A stretch of DNA of 35,635 nt, taken from the NCBI GenBank assembly GCA_021378525.1, contig JAACJW010000010.1:1-35635 (forward strand), read 5' to 3'. Below, one piece after another: positions 31,706 through 35,635 of the stretch. Below the pieces are notes generated by a model, which was not told the origin of the DNA, did no database searches, and saw only the letters and a list, made by a program, of their open reading frames with translations. The position numbers were made by a program, and so were the translations under genes. Position 1 is the stretch's first letter, and the number at the start of each line of letters is the position of its first letter. This DNA comes from Ureaplasma sp. Hg2 (lineage in GTDB: Bacteria; Bacillota_I; Bacilli_A; Mycoplasmatales; Mycoplasmoidaceae).

Positions 31706-34658
31706 ATTGTTTTGTTTGTCTATCTTTTTCACGTTCTTTAACCCTAATCATTACTGTAATTTCATTAGCTATTTCATTTAATCTTCTATCGAGTGTTTGG
31801 ATTTCGTCTTCTAATATTTTTATTTCACCTTCAAACATATCAGGGTCTTCATAAGTTGTATTGTTATTTAAACTAATTAACTCCTTGTGAACATCAATTT
31901 GTCTAAGTTGAATTTCATATGTTTCGTTGTTAATTTCCTTAAATTTTCTTATAAATTCAGTATGTTCATTCGCATTTTCTAATGAAATATTACTAATTAT
32001 ACTTTCGGCTCGCTCTAGAACAATATCAATCTTCTTTCTTTCGACTTTATTATTTGGCACATGAATTATTTCATCAATTGGACGATGGCCCATTTTCCGC
32101 ACTCTTCTACTTGAACGTAACTCACGGTCCTCAGCCACTATTAATTCTCTGGTTTTTTCTTCTAACTTAATCTCAGCATTCTCTTTGCCTACAAGCGCCC
32201 TTTTAAGTTGGGCCTCTAAATATTTAGTTTTTTCTTCCATTTCTGATGCAGCATTTTTTGCGCGATCAGCTTCCATAAGATCGGCTTGAATTCGAGCTTT
32301 TTCCATAGATAATTTTTCACGGTCAATTTCTAACTGTTTAGCTGCAAGTGCTTTGTTAAGTTTAATTTCTAATTTCTTAGCTTCAAGTTTTCCTTTAGCT
32401 GCAACTTCTTTATCGTGTTGAATTTCAAGTTGTTTAGCTGCAACTTCTTTGTCGTGTTGAATTTCAAGTTGCTTAGTCGCAAGCGCTTCTTTTGCTGCAA
32501 CTTCTTTATCATGTTTAATCTCTAATTTTTTAGCTTCAAGTTTTTCTTTGTTAGCAACTTCTTTATCGTGTTGAATTTCAAGTTGTTTAGCTGCAACTTC
32601 TTTATCGTGTTTAATCTCTAATTTTTTAGCTTCAAGTTTTTCTTTGTTAGCAACTTCTTTATCGTGTTTGATTTCTAATTTCTTAGCTTCAAGTTTTTCT
32701 TTGTTAGCAATTTCTTTAACGTGTTGAATTTCAAGTTTCTTAGTTGCAAGTGCTTCTTTTGCTGCAACTTCTTTATCATGCTTGATCTCTAATTTTTTAG
32801 CTTCAAGTTTTTCTTTGGCAGCAATTTCTTTAACGTGTTGAATTTCAAGTTGCTTAGTCGCAAGTGCTTCTTTTGCCGCAACTTCTTTATCGTGTTTAAT
32901 CTCTAATTTTTTAGCTTCAAGTTTTTCTTTGTTAGCAACTTCTTTATCGTGCTTGATTTTTAATTTCTTCGCTTCTAATTTTTCTTTTGCTGCAACTTCT
33001 TTATTGTGTTTAATTTCTAATTTTTTAGCTGCAAGTTTTTCCTTGGCAGCTTCTCTTTTTTCATCAGCAAGTTTTTCAAGTTCTGATTTTTCATAGTTTT
33101 CAATTTCTACATTTTTTGAAGCCGCTTCTCTTTCTTGCTTAATTTCCAATTTCTTAGCTGCAAGTTTCTCTTTGGCAGCTTCCTTTTTTTCATCAGCAAG
33201 TTTTTCAAGTTCAGATTTTTCATAGTTTTCATAGTTTTCAATTTCTACATTTTTTGAAGCTGCTTCTCTTTTAGCTTTTAATGCTTCAAGTTTTTGAGTT
33301 CTAATAGCTGCCAATTTTTTAGTTCTTTCAGCTGCTGTTTCCGGTTTTTCTTCAGATGCTATTTCTGGTTTGTCTTCGGGTGCCGCTTCTGGTTTGTCTT
33401 CGGGTGCTATTTCTGGTTTGTCTTCAGAAACTTTAGGAGTTTCTTTTTCACTATCACTCATATCACTAAGTAACTTTTTATCGGCTTCTAATTGTGCACG
33501 TCGCGCTTCTAACTTTGCCATTTCAGCAGCCATTTCACCTTGTTCTTTGTCCACTGGTGCTTCTGATGCTTTTTCGCTTTCACGTTTATCAGCTAAAACT
33601 GTTTCACTTTCGTGTTGATCCTCTAATTCTTGTTTTTCTTTTAATTCTTTAAGTTTCGCCAAATGTTTTTCACGCGGTGATAATTCATCATCGTTTAAAG
33701 TTGCTGCTTGGGCGCGTTCCAATTCTTTAATTTTTGCCAAATGTTTTTCACGCGGTGATAATTCGTCATCCAAAGCTACTGTTTGAGCATGCTCCGACTC
33801 TTTAAGCTTTGCTTCTCGCATTTTTCTAGCTTTAATTTCTTCTGCACCGCTAGTCGCAACCGCAGCAACAAACTTATGAGGCGAATAATTATTGTTGGTA
33901 TTAAAATTAGGTTTACCAACGTTAGGTTCAACATCATATTCTTCGTCTTCGTCTTCTTCGTATTCTTCGTCGTATTCAAGATTTTTATGATCACTAAAAA
34001 AGCTATAAATCAATTCCGCAATAAGCGCGACGATTGTTATTGCAATTCCACCAACAACAAAACTATCTGCTCAATTAAAAACAAAAGTTGGCCACTTGAA
34101 ATAGTCAATTACTTGATTAGTTAAATTTAGAGGTCCATCGGATATATTAATTGTATCAACAACAGAACGGTCGACAACATTCCCTAATCCTCCAAAGAAA
34201 ATAGCATAAACAGTTAAAATGTATCATCATTCGGTAATAAAGAAACTAACTATCAAAGATATAAACACAGGTATTATTTGAACAACCAATACAATTGTAG
34301 GACTGGCGTCATTCAACATACTAAAACCTACACCGCTGTTGGGAACAAACCAAAAACCTCATTCAGGCCCTGCTGAACTTCAATTAAAGTGGGCCTGTTT
34401 TACCATTTCGTGTGTCAAACCCTTAACACCAAACTTATCAAAATTTTCAAGAAAATATTCTCTTAAAAAATATCAACCGACTCAAAAAATAACACCTAAT
34501 AAAATGAAGGTGACGATTTTAGTTATCAAAACCTTACAAGAAAATAGTTCATTAAAATATTCACGCCGTGAATCATTTTCAATTCGATCTCATAAGTTTC
34601 CAAGCAATACTTTATCTAAAAAATATGTACTTGTATCTTCGTTAAATTGTTCTGCCAT
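31692..34658 (-). CDS. lspA: Lipoprotein signal peptidase LspA fused to a ~770-aa charged repeat coiled-coil C-terminal region (988 aa)
   Basis: I read codons from ATG 34658 down to 34013 without TAA/TAG: MAEQFNEDTSTYFLDKV...NSGVGFSMLND...FFGGLGNVVDRSVVD...PTFVFNWADSFVVGG...AELIYSFFSDHKNLEYDEEYEEDEDEEYD..., continuing into track ORF 34013..31692 (645 nt = 215 codons upstream). Confidence 0.93.
32345..33060 (-). repeat. 57-bp (19-aa) imperfect tandem repeats with some 39-bp (13-aa) units in the LspA tail
   Basis: Units KEVAAKEKLEAKKLEIKHD / KEVAAKEALATKQLEIQHD / KEVAAKQLEIQHD repeated about 12-13 times. Boundaries approximate. Confidence 0.88.
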
Positions 34659-34830
34659 ATTACCCTCAAAATTTAGTTTAATATATTATTATAAGTCATA
34701 TTACTTACTATAATACGTATATGTATATATTATAGTTAAAATATATTAATAATTCAAATATTTGTGTAAAACATTCGTATCATTAATATATTTTTAAAAT
34801 CATTTTTTGTAGAAATAGATGAAACTATAA

Positions 34831-35382
34831 CTAATCAGTATATTTTTCTGGATGGTCTTTCTTCATTTTAGCAATGAATTTATCCTTGTCCATCGTACCG
34901 TATTGCTTCATTAATTGAACACACTCAGCATATTCTTTTTGAGCTCACTTTTCATCTTGAAAACCCTTAATTACAACTTTTTTCTTTTGTAAGTTTTTGT
35001 AAGTTTGAAAAAAATCCTTGATCTCAAGTAAAAGATGTTCTGGCACATCACTTAGTTTTTGCATTTGATTATAACGGGGATCACAATCAATCACACCGAT
35101 TAACTTGGTGTCGGTTTCGCCACCATCAATCATTTCCATTGCCCCAAGAATTCTAGTTGGAACATTAACACCTGGTTGGAATGCTTGATCAGCAATTACT
35201 AAAACGTCTAGTTCATCGCCATCTCAATCTAAAGCATCTTTAATAAACCCATAATTTTGGGGGTATCCACTAGCTCCATAAAGAATCCGATCAACGTTTA
35301 TTGATTTTGTTTTACGATCAAATTCGTATTTAATTTTACTAAACTTTGGAATTTCGATTGTTACATTTAATTTATTACTCAT
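34831..35382 (-). CDS. ppa: Inorganic pyrophosphatase
   Basis: [53 protein letters not shown]; 183 aa in code 4. Confidence 0.96.
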
Positions 35383-35484
35383 ATTTACTACCTTTTTTAA
35401 AATTTATAATGAATGTTAACCTTATCCCTGCATTATAAATAATTAAAAATTTGATAAACATTATAATATTCTAACATTTAAAAA

Positions 35485-35635
35485 TTAATTACTTGCAATT
35501 ATATTGGTATATCAATCCATGATTAAGACATAATTTAAGCCTTCTCCAATATCGGTAGCACTTCCAATTTTTACTTGTCTCGCTAATCTTTTAACTTCTC
35601 ATGAAATTCTTTTTTTATTAATATTTTGTCATTCG
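35485..35635 (-). CDS. C-terminal fragment of a CDS leaving the window (unknown)
   Basis: Code-4 frame EWQNINKKRISWEVKRLARQVKIGSATDIGEGLNYVLIMDWYTNIIASN*. Confidence 0.5.

Noticed and set aside
33370-33618. Plus-strand ORF MSSGAASGLSSGAISGLSSETLGVSF...
   Set aside because: Antisense shadow of the EDKPE/coiled-coil repeats in the LspA tail; no RBS and low-complexity translation.
33776-34713. ORFs 33776..33994 (-), 33783..34124 (+) and 34339..34713 (+)
   Set aside because: Overlap the verified LspA fusion frame; translations are low-complexity or antisense of TM segments.

Overview
This looks like an AT-rich Mollicutes (Mycoplasma/Spiroplasma-like) chromosomal segment read with genetic code 4 (UGA=Trp). 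Many conserved genes are split in the supplied ORF track only because in-frame TGA was treated as stop, and I merged those by frame arithmetic. The minus strand is mostly housekeeping: lon (with a CIRCE operator), tig, a DUF3196-like gene, a DUF402 gene, a TPP-riboswitch-controlled ThiT-like transporter plus APH-family kinase, tRNA-His, trmB, trmL, ispH, valS, engB, a UPF0154 gene, recO, era, dgkA, ybeY, rimI, tsaB, rluD, lspA and ppa. Between these are accessory membrane/surface-protein genes: tandem paralogs at 0.5-2.5 kb and 14.7-15.8 kb, a 765-aa type I surface protein, decayed surface-protein remnants, and a DUF4143-type ATPase pseudogene with a 32-bp tandem repeat upstream. The most unusual observation is an uninterrupted 988-codon frame. 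It joins a complete lipoprotein signal peptidase (LspA) to a ~770-aa acidic/charged repeat coiled-coil tail that would sit in the cytoplasm. Other notable items are a perfect 19-bp inverted repeat inside the surface-protein gene, a promoter/hairpin/terminator leader without an obvious known family, and a 21-bp duplication that duplicates both the engB tail and the valS start codon. I found no CRISPR array, IS element or phage module.
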